This document shows, piece by piece, positions 8,480 through 15,052 of a stretch of DNA of 19,570 nt. The notes beneath the pieces are model-generated. The model saw only the letters and a list, made by a program, of their open reading frames with translations. It ran no database searches and was not told where the DNA came from. How positions within the stretch are numbered: position 1 is the first letter of the stretch; each line of letters starts with the position of its first letter. The stretch covers positions 1 to 19,570 of the forward strand of contig JAEDMB010000020.1 in assembly GCA_016303235.1 (NCBI GenBank). The letters are read 5' to 3'. This stretch comes from Oscillospiraceae bacterium (GTDB taxonomy: Bacteria > Bacillota > Clostridia > Oscillospirales > Ruminococcaceae). The position numbers and the translations under genes are program-made.

Positions 8480-8680
8480 TTTAAAATAAAATCAAAATAA
8501 AATATGTGTAGAACAAAAGAAAGGAGACAACAAAACGAGTGTAAATAAAAGATTATTTAACACTGTATTTATTATACACTGAAAACTGATTCAAGTCAAG
8601 CGAAAAAGTCGAAAAAATTCAAAAATTGACGAAATTTGTCAGATTATACAATATTTTTCGTGCATTTTTGTTGATATATA

Positions 8681-8950
8681 TCAGGCAATTTTATCATATC
8701 TTCTGTTAATAAAATATACAACAACGTTCATTGAAACTATTGCAAGATTAAGCAGATATGCTATAAGTACGAAGTTTATCTGATTTGAGAGAATTTTTGC
8801 GGTAATTCCGGCAATATATCCTCCGATTATAAGAAGTGTAAATGAAAGGCTCATCGTTTTGGCAGTTTTTGCCTTGATGTTCTTTACAACGGACATAGGC
8901 CATGAAAGACCAAAGCATACGAGCATAACGATTTCGAGAATTTGTGACAT
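8681..8950 (-). CDS. SemiSWEET/PQ-loop family small membrane protein
   Basis: 89 residues, the usual length of bacterial SemiSWEETs (about 85-100). Three transmembrane helices lie at about 5-22, 33-53 and 60-82. The first helix carries the 'FGLSWPMSVVKNIKAKTAK' region, where the conserved Trp-Pro stands at the PQ-loop position, followed by a basic loop and 'SLSF' leading into helix 2. SemiSWEETs dimerise to form sugar transporters; the substrate here cannot be read from sequence. Helix 3 ends with a basic tail (INRRYDKIA). The gene is divergent from a LysR regulator, and their promoters overlap, so that regulator probably controls it. The ribosome binding site is weak (AAAGGGG). Confidence 0.82.
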   Translation of the reverse strand: MSQILEIVMLVCFGLSWPMSVVKNIKAKTAKTMSLSFTLLIIGGYIAGITAKILSNQINFVLIAYLLNLAIVSMNVVVYFINRRYDKIA

Positions 8951-8993
8951 TTTAAAAAACCCCTTTAAAAATAATTTTTCTTTGTATATTTAC

Positions 8994-9022
8994 ATTATAT
9001 CATTGACAAATGATAATGTCCA
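8994..9022 (-). promoter_or_regulatory. SemiSWEET promoter, interlocked with the lysR promoter
   Basis: On the minus strand TGGACA (9017-9022), 17-base spacer, TATAAT (8994-8999). Its -35 box lies inside the spacer of the opposing lysR promoter, so both cannot be occupied at once. Confidence 0.8.
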
Positions 9023-9024
9023 AT
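9002..9024. promoter_or_regulatory. Inverted repeat, candidate LysR operator
   Basis: ATTGACA (9002-9008), 8-base gap, TGTCCAAT (9017-9024): nearly perfect inverted arms (ATTGACA versus ATTGGACA) spanning the -35 boxes of both divergent promoters. Size and symmetry agree with LysR-type T-N11-A sites, and location in the shared region is where such regulators usually bind. Part of the symmetry arises because both arms are -35 hexamers, so binding is inferred. Confidence 0.55.
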
Positions 9025-9031
9025 ATATAAT
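9003..9031 (+). promoter_or_regulatory. Consensus promoter of the lysR gene
   Basis: TTGACA (9003-9008), 17-base spacer, TATAAT (9026-9031): exact consensus. The ribosome binding site AAGGAG follows at 9051-9056. Confidence 0.87.
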
Positions 9032-9066
9032 ATTTATAGAAATTATAATCAAGGAGTTATCAATAA

Positions 9067-9939
9067 ATGGATTTTATGCAGATAAAATATTTTCTTGAAG
9101 TTGCGGAGAGTCAGCATGTTACAAACAGTGCAAAAAAACTTCACATTGCACAGCCGGCACTTACAAAATCAATACATAAATTCGAGTCAGAACTCGGCGT
9201 TCCGCTTTTTACATCAAAGGGCAGAAATATAATTCTCACAGAATACGGAAAATTTATGAAACAAAAGCTTGAACCTCTTATGGAAAAGCTTGAGGATATT
9301 CCGAATCAGCTCCGTACAAAAATAAGGCTTGAAAATGAAACCATTCATCTGAATGTTCTTTCAGCCTCAACGCTTATAACAGATGCAATAATCAAATATA
9401 AAAATACCCACAGGAATATAAATTTCCAGCTTTTTCAGAACAGTGACAGCGACCTTTATGATATCGGAATAACAACCAAGATGTTTTATAAATTTCCCGA
9501 AGAAAATGCCAAAGACAAGTTTGTATGTACTGAAAAAATATATCTTGCTGTTCCCGATAATGAAAAATATCATGGCAGAACATCAATAAATCTTGAAGAA
9601 GTCCGCAATGAGGGGTTTATAAGCCTGCTTGGTTCAAAGCAGATGCGTTGGATATGCGACAAGTTTTGTCAGAATGTCGGATTTCAGCCGAGAATAATTT
9701 TTGAAAGCGATAATCTTACATCTGTTAAAAATATGATAGGTGCTAATATCGGAATAGGTTTCTGGCCTGAACATACATGGGGTAAGCTTGAGGGCGACAG
9801 CGTTCTTCTGCTTGAAATATCAAATCCGGTCTGTCAGAGGGATATTCTTTTCACATGCAATCATAATAAATCTGATAACTCGAATGTTGAGGAATTTTTT
9901 GAATTTCTCCGTGAATATACAGAATCAGTTATGAAGTGA
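9067..9939 (+). CDS. LysR-family transcriptional regulator
   Basis: 290 residues, the family's standard length. The N-terminal winged helix-turn-helix is clear: MQIKYFLEVAESQHVTNSAK (4-23), then LHIAQPALTKSIHKFE and LGVPLFTSKGRNIILTEYG, the usual LysR signature. Residues 90-285 form the periplasmic-binding-protein-like effector domain, with the typical GIGFWP segment (about 235-240). The effector is not predictable. It starts at an ATG with AAGGAG 10 bases upstream. It is divergent from the SemiSWEET gene across 116 bases with overlapping promoters, the classic arrangement for a regulator controlling its neighbour and itself, so a small sugar or metabolite carried by the SemiSWEET could be the co-inducer (inference). 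Confidence 0.95.
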   Translation: MDFMQIKYFLEVAESQHVTNSAKKLHIAQPALTKSIHKFESELGVPLFTSKGRNIILTEYGKFMKQKLEPLMEKLEDIPNQLRTKIRLENETIHLNVLSASTLITDAIIKYKNTHRNINFQLFQNSDSDLYDIGITTKMFYKFPEENAKDKFVCTEKIYLAVPDNEKYHGRTSINLEEVRNEGFISLLGSKQMRWICDKFCQNVGFQPRIIFESDNLTSVKNMIGANIGIGFWPEHTWGKLEGDSVLLLEISNPVCQRDILFTCNHNKSDNSNVEEFFEFLREYTESVMK

Positions 9940-9940
9940 G

Positions 9941-9966
9941 AAAAAACCGCATTAATGTGGGCGGTT
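9941..9966 (-). terminator. Terminator of the helical-repeat membrane protein gene, overlapping its stop codon
   Basis: Stem AACCGC (9945-9950)/GCGGTT (9961-9966) with a 10-base loop. On the minus strand GCGGTTTTTT gives the U-tract. The TAA stop (9967-9965) is partly inside the stem. It sits right behind the lysR stop and may also stop that gene, though its tail in the plus direction is poorer. Confidence 0.72.
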
Positions 9967-10813
9967 AAAGTTTTCCTCTTGATGCTTTTCTAATCTGTTC
10001 TTCATAGTATTTTTTACGCCATGGATAGTCAAATTCCGTGAAGTTATTGAGAAATGTCATGGCATTTTCAATAGATGAATTAAGATTGTCATCATTTTTT
10101 GCAAGTGAATATATATACACTGCATTTATCAGGATATTAAGAAAATTTTCATCATTTTTATCCTTGGGCTTGTATCCAAAATTAAGAAGCGTAAAAGCAT
10201 CTCCATAGTGACCATGTGCAGAATCAACAAGAGCAAGTGCAATATTCATATTCACTCTTAATTCGGGATTTTTTTTCTTTTTTCTGACATAGTTCTGAAT
10301 AAATCCGATGTTCTTTTTACGGACTTCCTCACCTTTACACCAGTTGCCTGTTTTACCGCACATTGAGAGCATTTCAAGATAATAAATAAATCTTGAATGT
10401 CTGTCAAGCTTTTTAGGATTTTTAATTTTATTCAAAAGCATTCTTACGGTATTATATTCGCTTATTTTTCCGTAATAGGAAGCACACATTATAATATGCG
10501 GAGGAAAGGGATTTCCTTTGTCAACATAGATTTTACGGTATGTATCACAGAAATTGCATGTAAATCCTTCAGCACAGAAAATATCAGATGCCTTTTTTCC
10601 CTTTATCTTATCATCATGTGCAAAGTAAAGCGGAATTATTACTGAAACTGCTATGCAGACAATGCAGAGCAGAATAAATAACGGAAGATAATTTCCTTTA
10701 AACAGAGTAAAACATAAAACTAAACCAATGGTTGAAATCAGAACGGCAATCGGAAAGAATATTAAAAAATATTTTTTAAAGTAAAGTTTTGTTATATATG
10801 ATTCTGATATCAT
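9965..10813 (-). CDS. Two-helix membrane protein with cytosolic helical (TPR-like) domain, unknown function
   Basis: 282 residues, no family recognised. A short basic N-terminus is followed by two adjacent transmembrane helices (about 15-38 and 43-63), so both ends should be cytosolic. A small Cys cluster (C80, C86, C89; 'CAEGFTCNFCD') comes next. Residues 105-275 are helical, with alternating aromatic and small residues as in TPR-like repeats, a basic KKKK patch (about 178-181), and a final 'YPWRKKYYEEQIRKASRGKL'. The ATG has AGGAGG (10822-10827) upstream. The gene is divergent from the two-component system, which suggests but does not prove a link. Similar membrane-plus-TPR proteins often act as scaffolds in envelope processes. 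Confidence 0.8.
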   Translation of the reverse strand: MISESYITKLYFKKYFLIFFPIAVLISTIGLVLCFTLFKGNYLPLFILLCIVCIAVSVIIPLYFAHDDKIKGKKASDIFCAEGFTCNFCDTYRKIYVDKGNPFPPHIIMCASYYGKISEYNTVRMLLNKIKNPKKLDRHSRFIYYLEMLSMCGKTGNWCKGEEVRKKNIGFIQNYVRKKKKNPELRVNMNIALALVDSAHGHYGDAFTLLNFGYKPKDKNDENFLNILINAVYIYSLAKNDDNLNSSIENAMTFLNNFTEFDYPWRKKYYEEQIRKASRGKL

Positions 10814-10827
10814 AGAAAAAAGCCTCC

Positions 10828-11061
10828 TAAATTCAACTTACATTATAATATTATCATATGTTCACAGTTTAGTCAATAGAAATTTACATTATGTTATTAA
10901 TTTTTGACAGCTTGCACAAACTTTTCATCAAAAATTGTACTGATTTAAAAATATAATTTTATATATTATTTAAGATTATTTCAATAGTATGATGTATAAT
11001 ATATCATAGGAGGATTATTTCTTTTCCACAATAATAAATACAGCGAAAAAGGGTGATTTTA
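10828..11061. other. Divergent spacer between helical-repeat gene and two-component system
   Basis: A/T-rich. On the minus strand TATAAT at 10842-10847 is a candidate -10 for the helical-repeat gene. On the plus strand TATAAT at 10995-11000 is a candidate -10 for the response regulator. Neither has a convincing -35 box, which fits promoters needing an activator. An AGGAGG at 11008-11013 has no start codon at a useful distance; the real response-regulator site is AAGGGTG just before 11062. Confidence 0.45.
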
Positions 11062-11742
11062 ATGCGTATTCTTGTAATAGAGGACGAAGTACAGCTTGCA
11101 GATGCTGTTTCCGAAATACTTAAACGAAACAAATATTTTGTCGATACGGTTTATGATGGTGCAGACGGTCTTGATTATGCACTTACAGGAGTTTATGACT
11201 GCATACTTCTTGATGTAATGCTTCCGAAAATGAACGGTTTTGAAGTTCTCAGCAATCTCAGAAAAGAAAAAATTTCAACTGCTGTTATAATGCTTACTGC
11301 TAAAAGCGAAGTTGAAGATAAAATAACCGGTCTTGACGGCGGTGCAGATGACTACATAACAAAGCCATTCAATACAAGTGAACTTCTTGCGAGAATAAGA
11401 GCCACGACACGTCGCAAAGGTGAATTTGTTGATGATAACTGCATTTCTTTCGGAAATCTTAAGCTTATGAAAAATTCCTGTTCAATTGCATACGGTGAAA
11501 ACGATATAAAGCTAAGCCTTAAAGAATTTCAGATTATGGAGCTTCTCATATCAAACCCTCACCGCATACTTCCAAAAGAACGTATAATAGAAAAAATATG
11601 GGGATATGAAAGCGATGTTGAATATAACAATATAGAGGTTTATATATCATTTTTAAGAAAAAAGCTTTCAACAATGTGTTCTGATATTCAGATAAAGACA
11701 GCCAGAGGCATAGGCTATTCTCTTGAGAAGGTGGGAGCATGA
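11062..11742 (+). CDS. OmpR/PhoB-type response regulator
   Basis: 226 residues. The receiver domain (1-118) has the acidic pair E7/D8 (with E9), phospho-acceptor D51 (ILLDVMLP), T79 (MLTAKS) and K101 (TKPF). The C-terminal winged-helix DNA-binding domain (about 126-222) shows the family's 'LSLKEFQIMELLISNPHRI' and 'VEVYISFLRKKL'-like region (here NIEVYISFLRKKLS) and ends in 'TARGIGYSLE'. ATG 11062 is preferred over the in-frame GTG at 11053 because AAGGGTG lies just upstream and the protein then begins with the usual MRILVIEDE. Its stop overlaps the kinase start by 4 bases (ATGA), so the two are translationally coupled. Confidence 0.97.
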   Translation: MRILVIEDEVQLADAVSEILKRNKYFVDTVYDGADGLDYALTGVYDCILLDVMLPKMNGFEVLSNLRKEKISTAVIMLTAKSEVEDKITGLDGGADDYITKPFNTSELLARIRATTRRKGEFVDDNCISFGNLKLMKNSCSIAYGENDIKLSLKEFQIMELLISNPHRILPKERIIEKIWGYESDVEYNNIEVYISFLRKKLSTMCSDIQIKTARGIGYSLEKVGA

Positions 11743-13589
11743 AAGAAAAATCACAGTATATGTTCCGGAAAGTACAGTTCCGCTTTGTAGTTATTACAAT
11801 GTCAATAATACTTGCAATCTTTATTGCTGTACTTGGTTCTATCAATCTTATAATGCAGTCTATGATGCAGAGGCAGTCACAGACTGTTCTGAAAAAAATA
11901 GCCACAAATATAGAATACAATGAAAAAACATCAGTTTTTTCGTTCGTTCCCGATTCTGATGACCCTCCGCCTCCTACCGGCGAAAAATGGGAGATTTACC
12001 CCGAAACTACTACTGCACAGACTTCACAGAATATTCAGACTTCACAGACCCAGACAAGCACAGAAGTTCAGACAACAGTTCCCGCTGAAAGTTCAGAAGA
12101 AGAATCACAGCAGGAGGAATCTTCTGAAAATATTCCCGATACCCCTCCCGAAACGCAGGCGGAAAATACTGAACCCGAAAACAGTTTTCCGCCCGAAACT
12201 GAATATTCATCAGAAAATATAACCGAACCACAGCCCGATTTACCTGCTGAACCTTATACAAGACCACAGAATCCCGATTATCCTCAGTACCCGCAGTATC
12301 CGGATTATCCGCAGTATCCTGATTCACCGCCATGGGAAGATAATCCCGATTATGAACCCGATGATGATTATGATGAATCTGATGATTTTAAACCTGATGA
12401 TGATGACGATTTTCGTCCGCAGAGACCGGAAAATTTTAATCCGCATTTTCCGCAGAATTATAATGATGAATATTATGATGATGATATAGAAAATTTAAGC
12501 TTTTCAGGATATGATATTCTTGAGGATTATTATGTTCTTGCATCTGTTGCAAATGTTCAGAAAAAGCATATAAGTGAAATTCCGCCGAAAACAATAGATT
12601 CAATAGACTACTTTGTAATTATGGCGGACAGTTCCGGAAAATTTCTTGATATATTTAATAATGATGATATTGAAAGTTCTCTTGCACAGAGATATATAGA
12701 TTCTATTCTTGATGACGGTGCTGTTTCGGGTATGATTGAATCATTTCAGTTCTGCATATCTCAGAAACCAAACGGCACGGCTCTTGTATTTACTGATAAA
12801 AGTGCTGAAATAGATATGCTTAACAGACTTATAAAAACCACAGTTCTTATAGGTACTGTCAGCTTTGTGCTTCTTTCAATACTTGTTATATTCCTTTCAC
12901 GCAAAAGCATTGAACCGGTTCAGAAAGCCTTTGAAAAACAGAAACAGTTTATATCCGATGCAAGCCATGAGCTTAAGACCCCTCTTACAATTATATCTGC
13001 TAATGCTGATGTTCTTGCAGGCGAAATAGGTGACAACAAGTGGCTGAATTATATACAGTCACAGGCTTACAGAATGAGTCTGCTTGTCAATGACCTTTTA
13101 AATCTCACAAGACTTGAAAATAATTCCGCTGATATGACATTTTCCGAATTTAATCTGAGTCAGGCTGTTTTAAATACTGCTCTGCCTTTTGAGTGTCAGG
13201 CTTTTGAAGCCCATAAAAAATTTGATGTTGATGTTGAGGAAAATATTATGCTTACTGCAAGTGAACGCCACTGCAAACAGCTTTTTGCGATATTTATTGA
13301 CAATGCTATAAAACATTCCGACGAAAACGGTCAGATTAAAGTTTCATTGAAAAAATCGGGAGACAAAAAAATTTTTTCCGTATATAATACAGGTTCGGGA
13401 ATACGTGATGACGAAAAAGATAAAATCTTTGAAAGATTTTACAGAAGTGATGATTCACGCTCCAGAAGTACCGGAGGATACGGTCTCGGTCTTGCTATCG
13501 CAAAGTCAATAATAGATTATCATAAATTTAAACTTAATATTGAAAACTCTCAGGGAAAATATATAAAATTCATAATAACCATGCAGTAA
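11739..13589 (+). CDS. Sensor histidine kinase with long disordered Pro/Tyr/Asp-rich extracellular segment
   Basis: 616 residues, longer than most two-helix sensor kinases (about 450-500). TM1 is at about 16-39 and TM2 at about 363-386. The 320-residue extracellular part begins with low-complexity sequence (about 74-245): a PPPP run, Thr/Gln/Ser/Glu repeats, then Tyr-Pro repeats such as YPQYPQYPDYPQYPD and strongly acidic runs (DDDYDESDD, KPDDDDDF). A folded sensor of about 100 residues follows (250-345). Cytosolic part: HisKA with SDASHELKTPL (phospho-acceptor His410), then an HATPase_c domain with N box DNAIKH (Asn522), NTGSGI and GGYGLGLAIAKS. All catalytic motifs are intact. It is coupled to the response regulator, and two D,D-carboxypeptidase genes follow, so envelope or peptidoglycan sensing is likely (inference). 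Confidence 0.95.
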   Translation: MKEKSQYMFRKVQFRFVVITMSIILAIFIAVLGSINLIMQSMMQRQSQTVLKKIATNIEYNEKTSVFSFVPDSDDPPPPTGEKWEIYPETTTAQTSQNIQTSQTQTSTEVQTTVPAESSEEESQQEESSENIPDTPPETQAENTEPENSFPPETEYSSENITEPQPDLPAEPYTRPQNPDYPQYPQYPDYPQYPDSPPWEDNPDYEPDDDYDESDDFKPDDDDDFRPQRPENFNPHFPQNYNDEYYDDDIENLSFSGYDILEDYYVLASVANVQKKHISEIPPKTIDSIDYFVIMADSSGKFLDIFNNDDIESSLAQRYIDSILDDGAVSGMIESFQFCISQKPNGTALVFTDKSAEIDMLNRLIKTTVLIGTVSFVLLSILVIFLSRKSIEPVQKAFEKQKQFISDASHELKTPLTIISANADVLAGEIGDNKWLNYIQSQAYRMSLLVNDLLNLTRLENNSADMTFSEFNLSQAVLNTALPFECQAFEAHKKFDVDVEENIMLTASERHCKQLFAIFIDNAIKHSDENGQIKVSLKKSGDKKIFSVYNTGSGIRDDEKDKIFERFYRSDDSRSRSTGGYGLGLAIAKSIIDYHKFKLNIENSQGKYIKFIITMQ

Positions 13590-13678
13590 TTTTGTATGTA
13601 AAAATAATTCTTCTCTCTCCAAAATTTTAACCGTATATCGGCATATTATACAAAAATTCAATAAAGTTTTCAAAATGC

Positions 13679-13707
13679 GTGACATTTATAAACTTTTGTG
13701 CTATAAT
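13679..13707 (+). promoter_or_regulatory. Promoter of the first VanY-like gene
   Basis: GTGACA (13679-13684), 17-base spacer, TATAAT (13702-13707) preceded by TGC (extended -10). No clear terminator separates it from the kinase gene (13590-13678), so read-through from the two-component operon is also possible. Confidence 0.8.
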
Positions 13708-13721
13708 ATTCTAAGAATATT
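13705..13721. promoter_or_regulatory. Perfect palindrome over the -10/start region of the first VanY-like gene
   Basis: AATATTC-TAA-GAATATT, perfect 7-base arms, overlapping the -10 box and the probable transcription start. It is a candidate operator. The homologous position upstream of the second VanY-like gene has a degraded version (AATATTATAAGAAATA at about 15012-15027). Confidence 0.45.
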
Positions 13722-13744
13722 TTTTCAGAAAGGATTTGTTAAAT

Positions 13745-14923
13745 ATGCCTCAGAAAAAAAAGAGGGTGACTCAGCAAACCCTCAGAAGAAGAAGAATGAC
13801 TGCTCTTGCAATCATCATACTTCTTGTTATTATAATTATTTATGCAGTTTTTTCAGCATGTTCAGGCGGTGATGAAGATGCAAAGGGAGATTCAGAGAAT
13901 ATCCGTACATCAACTATCACAAGCACTTCTTCTGACGTTCAGAATCCTATCACCCAGACCACTCCTGTACAGACAGGAACTATTATGGAATCTGTTACCG
14001 GTTCACAGACAAGTGCTGTTACAACTTCCGAAGATGATGAAAACAGAGTTCAGTCAATAGAACTTACTTTCTATACATGCGAACTGAATATCGGAGATAC
14101 AACAATGCCCTATGTAACTATGCTTCCTGATACAGCCGACTTAACAGAAAAATGGGAATCCTCCGATGAATCAATAGCTACTGTTGACTATCTCGGAAAT
14201 ATTACGGCATTAAAAGCCGGTGTATGCTATGTAACAGTAACATCTGTAAATAATCCCGAAGTCTATGCACAGGTAAAAGTCAATGTTATGGACGAAAACG
14301 GATTAGTTCCCGCATCACAGCCGGTATCTGCTGTTTCTTCATCTGTTGCACAGACTGTTACAACAACCATTACTACAACAGCTGTCCCCGTTAAAAATGA
14401 TTCCTCTGAACCTACTTATATTCAGGGAATACTTATTGCAAACAAATCATATGGACTTCCGGCAGACTACAACCCCGGACTTGATTCTGAAACAGAATCC
14501 GCTTTCAATAAACTTTCGGAAGCTGCTGCAAATCAGGGACTTGACATATATCTTTCTTCCGGATTCCGTTCATATGATACACAGGCAAGAATATATGAAA
14601 GCTATGTTGATTCATACGGTCAGGCATCAGCTGATACTTTTTCAGCACGTCCCGGATATTCTGAACATCAGACAGGTCTTGCGATTGATGTAAATAGCAT
14701 AGATGATTCCTTTGCAGGTACTCCCGAGTCGGAATGGCTTGCAAGTCATGCCCATGAATACGGATTTATTATAAGATATCCCAAAGGCAAGGAGAGTATC
14801 ACCGGATATAAATATGAACCATGGCATATAAGATATCTCGGAGTAGAAAAGGCTACCGAAGTTTATAACAGCGGTCTTACGCTTGAGGAATTTCTCGGTA
14901 TAGATTCCGAATACAAAGAATAA
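13745..14923 (+). CDS. VanY-type D,D-carboxypeptidase (peptidase M15B) with Big_2 domain
   Basis: 392 residues. A strongly basic N-terminus (KKKR, RRRR) and a hydrophobic segment (about 20-37) lead to FSAC-SGGDED, which is either an anchor or a lipobox, so it is membrane-tethered and extracellular. After a Ser/Thr linker comes a bacterial Ig-like Big_2 domain (about 102-182), a second Thr-rich linker, and the catalytic domain from 222. Zinc motifs are intact: SEHQTGLAID (His308, Asp315) and EPWHIRY (Glu358, His361). Such enzymes trim the terminal D-Ala from peptidoglycan pentapeptides. ATG 13745 is preferred over the in-frame TTG at 13736; GAAAGGA lies upstream. It is followed by its own terminator and a paralogue with 88% identity in the catalytic domain (150 of 171 residues). 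Confidence 0.94.
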   Translation: MPQKKKRVTQQTLRRRRMTALAIIILLVIIIIYAVFSACSGGDEDAKGDSENIRTSTITSTSSDVQNPITQTTPVQTGTIMESVTGSQTSAVTTSEDDENRVQSIELTFYTCELNIGDTTMPYVTMLPDTADLTEKWESSDESIATVDYLGNITALKAGVCYVTVTSVNNPEVYAQVKVNVMDENGLVPASQPVSAVSSSVAQTVTTTITTTAVPVKNDSSEPTYIQGILIANKSYGLPADYNPGLDSETESAFNKLSEAAANQGLDIYLSSGFRSYDTQARIYESYVDSYGQASADTFSARPGYSEHQTGLAIDVNSIDDSFAGTPESEWLASHAHEYGFIIRYPKGKESITGYKYEPWHIRYLGVEKATEVYNSGLTLEEFLGIDSEYKE

Positions 14924-14934
14924 TCAACAGTCGA

Positions 14935-14966
14935 ACGGGCAACCTGAAAAAAGTTGCCCGTTTTTT
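14935..14966 (+). terminator. Intrinsic terminator between the two VanY-like genes
   Basis: Perfect 9-bp stem ACGGGCAAC (14935-14943)/GTTGCCCGT (14953-14961), A-rich loop and a TTTTTT run. It separates the paralogues into independent transcripts. Confidence 0.93.
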
Positions 14967-14986
14967 GATTTTTACAGAAAAAATAC

Positions 14987-15014
14987 TTGACTTTATTATA
15001 TTTTATGGTAAAAT
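14987..15014 (+). promoter_or_regulatory. Promoter of the second VanY-like gene
   Basis: TTGACT (14987-14992), 16-base spacer, TAAAAT (15009-15014) preceded by TGG (extended -10). From the -10 to the start codon it aligns with the promoter and leader of the first VanY-like gene, including the shared GAAAGGATTTGTTAAATA leader. Confidence 0.78.
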
Positions 15015-15052
15015 ATTATAAGAAATAAAATCAAGAAAGGATTTGTTAAATA

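Noticed and set aside
8519..8563. AAAGGAG followed by GTG, possible small gene or RNA
   Set aside because: GTG is followed at once by TAA. The imperfect A/T hairpin at 8539-8563 is weak.
11008..11013. AGGAGG that might indicate a small gene before the response regulator
   Set aside because: No ATG, GTG or TTG lies at a suitable distance, and the downstream frame meets a stop.
11920..12333. Alternative frames within the kinase's low-complexity region
   Set aside because: They arise from repetitive codons; the kinase frame continues unbroken through the region.
13590..13678. Possible terminator after the histidine kinase
   Set aside because: I find no stable stem with a T run here, so none is annotated.
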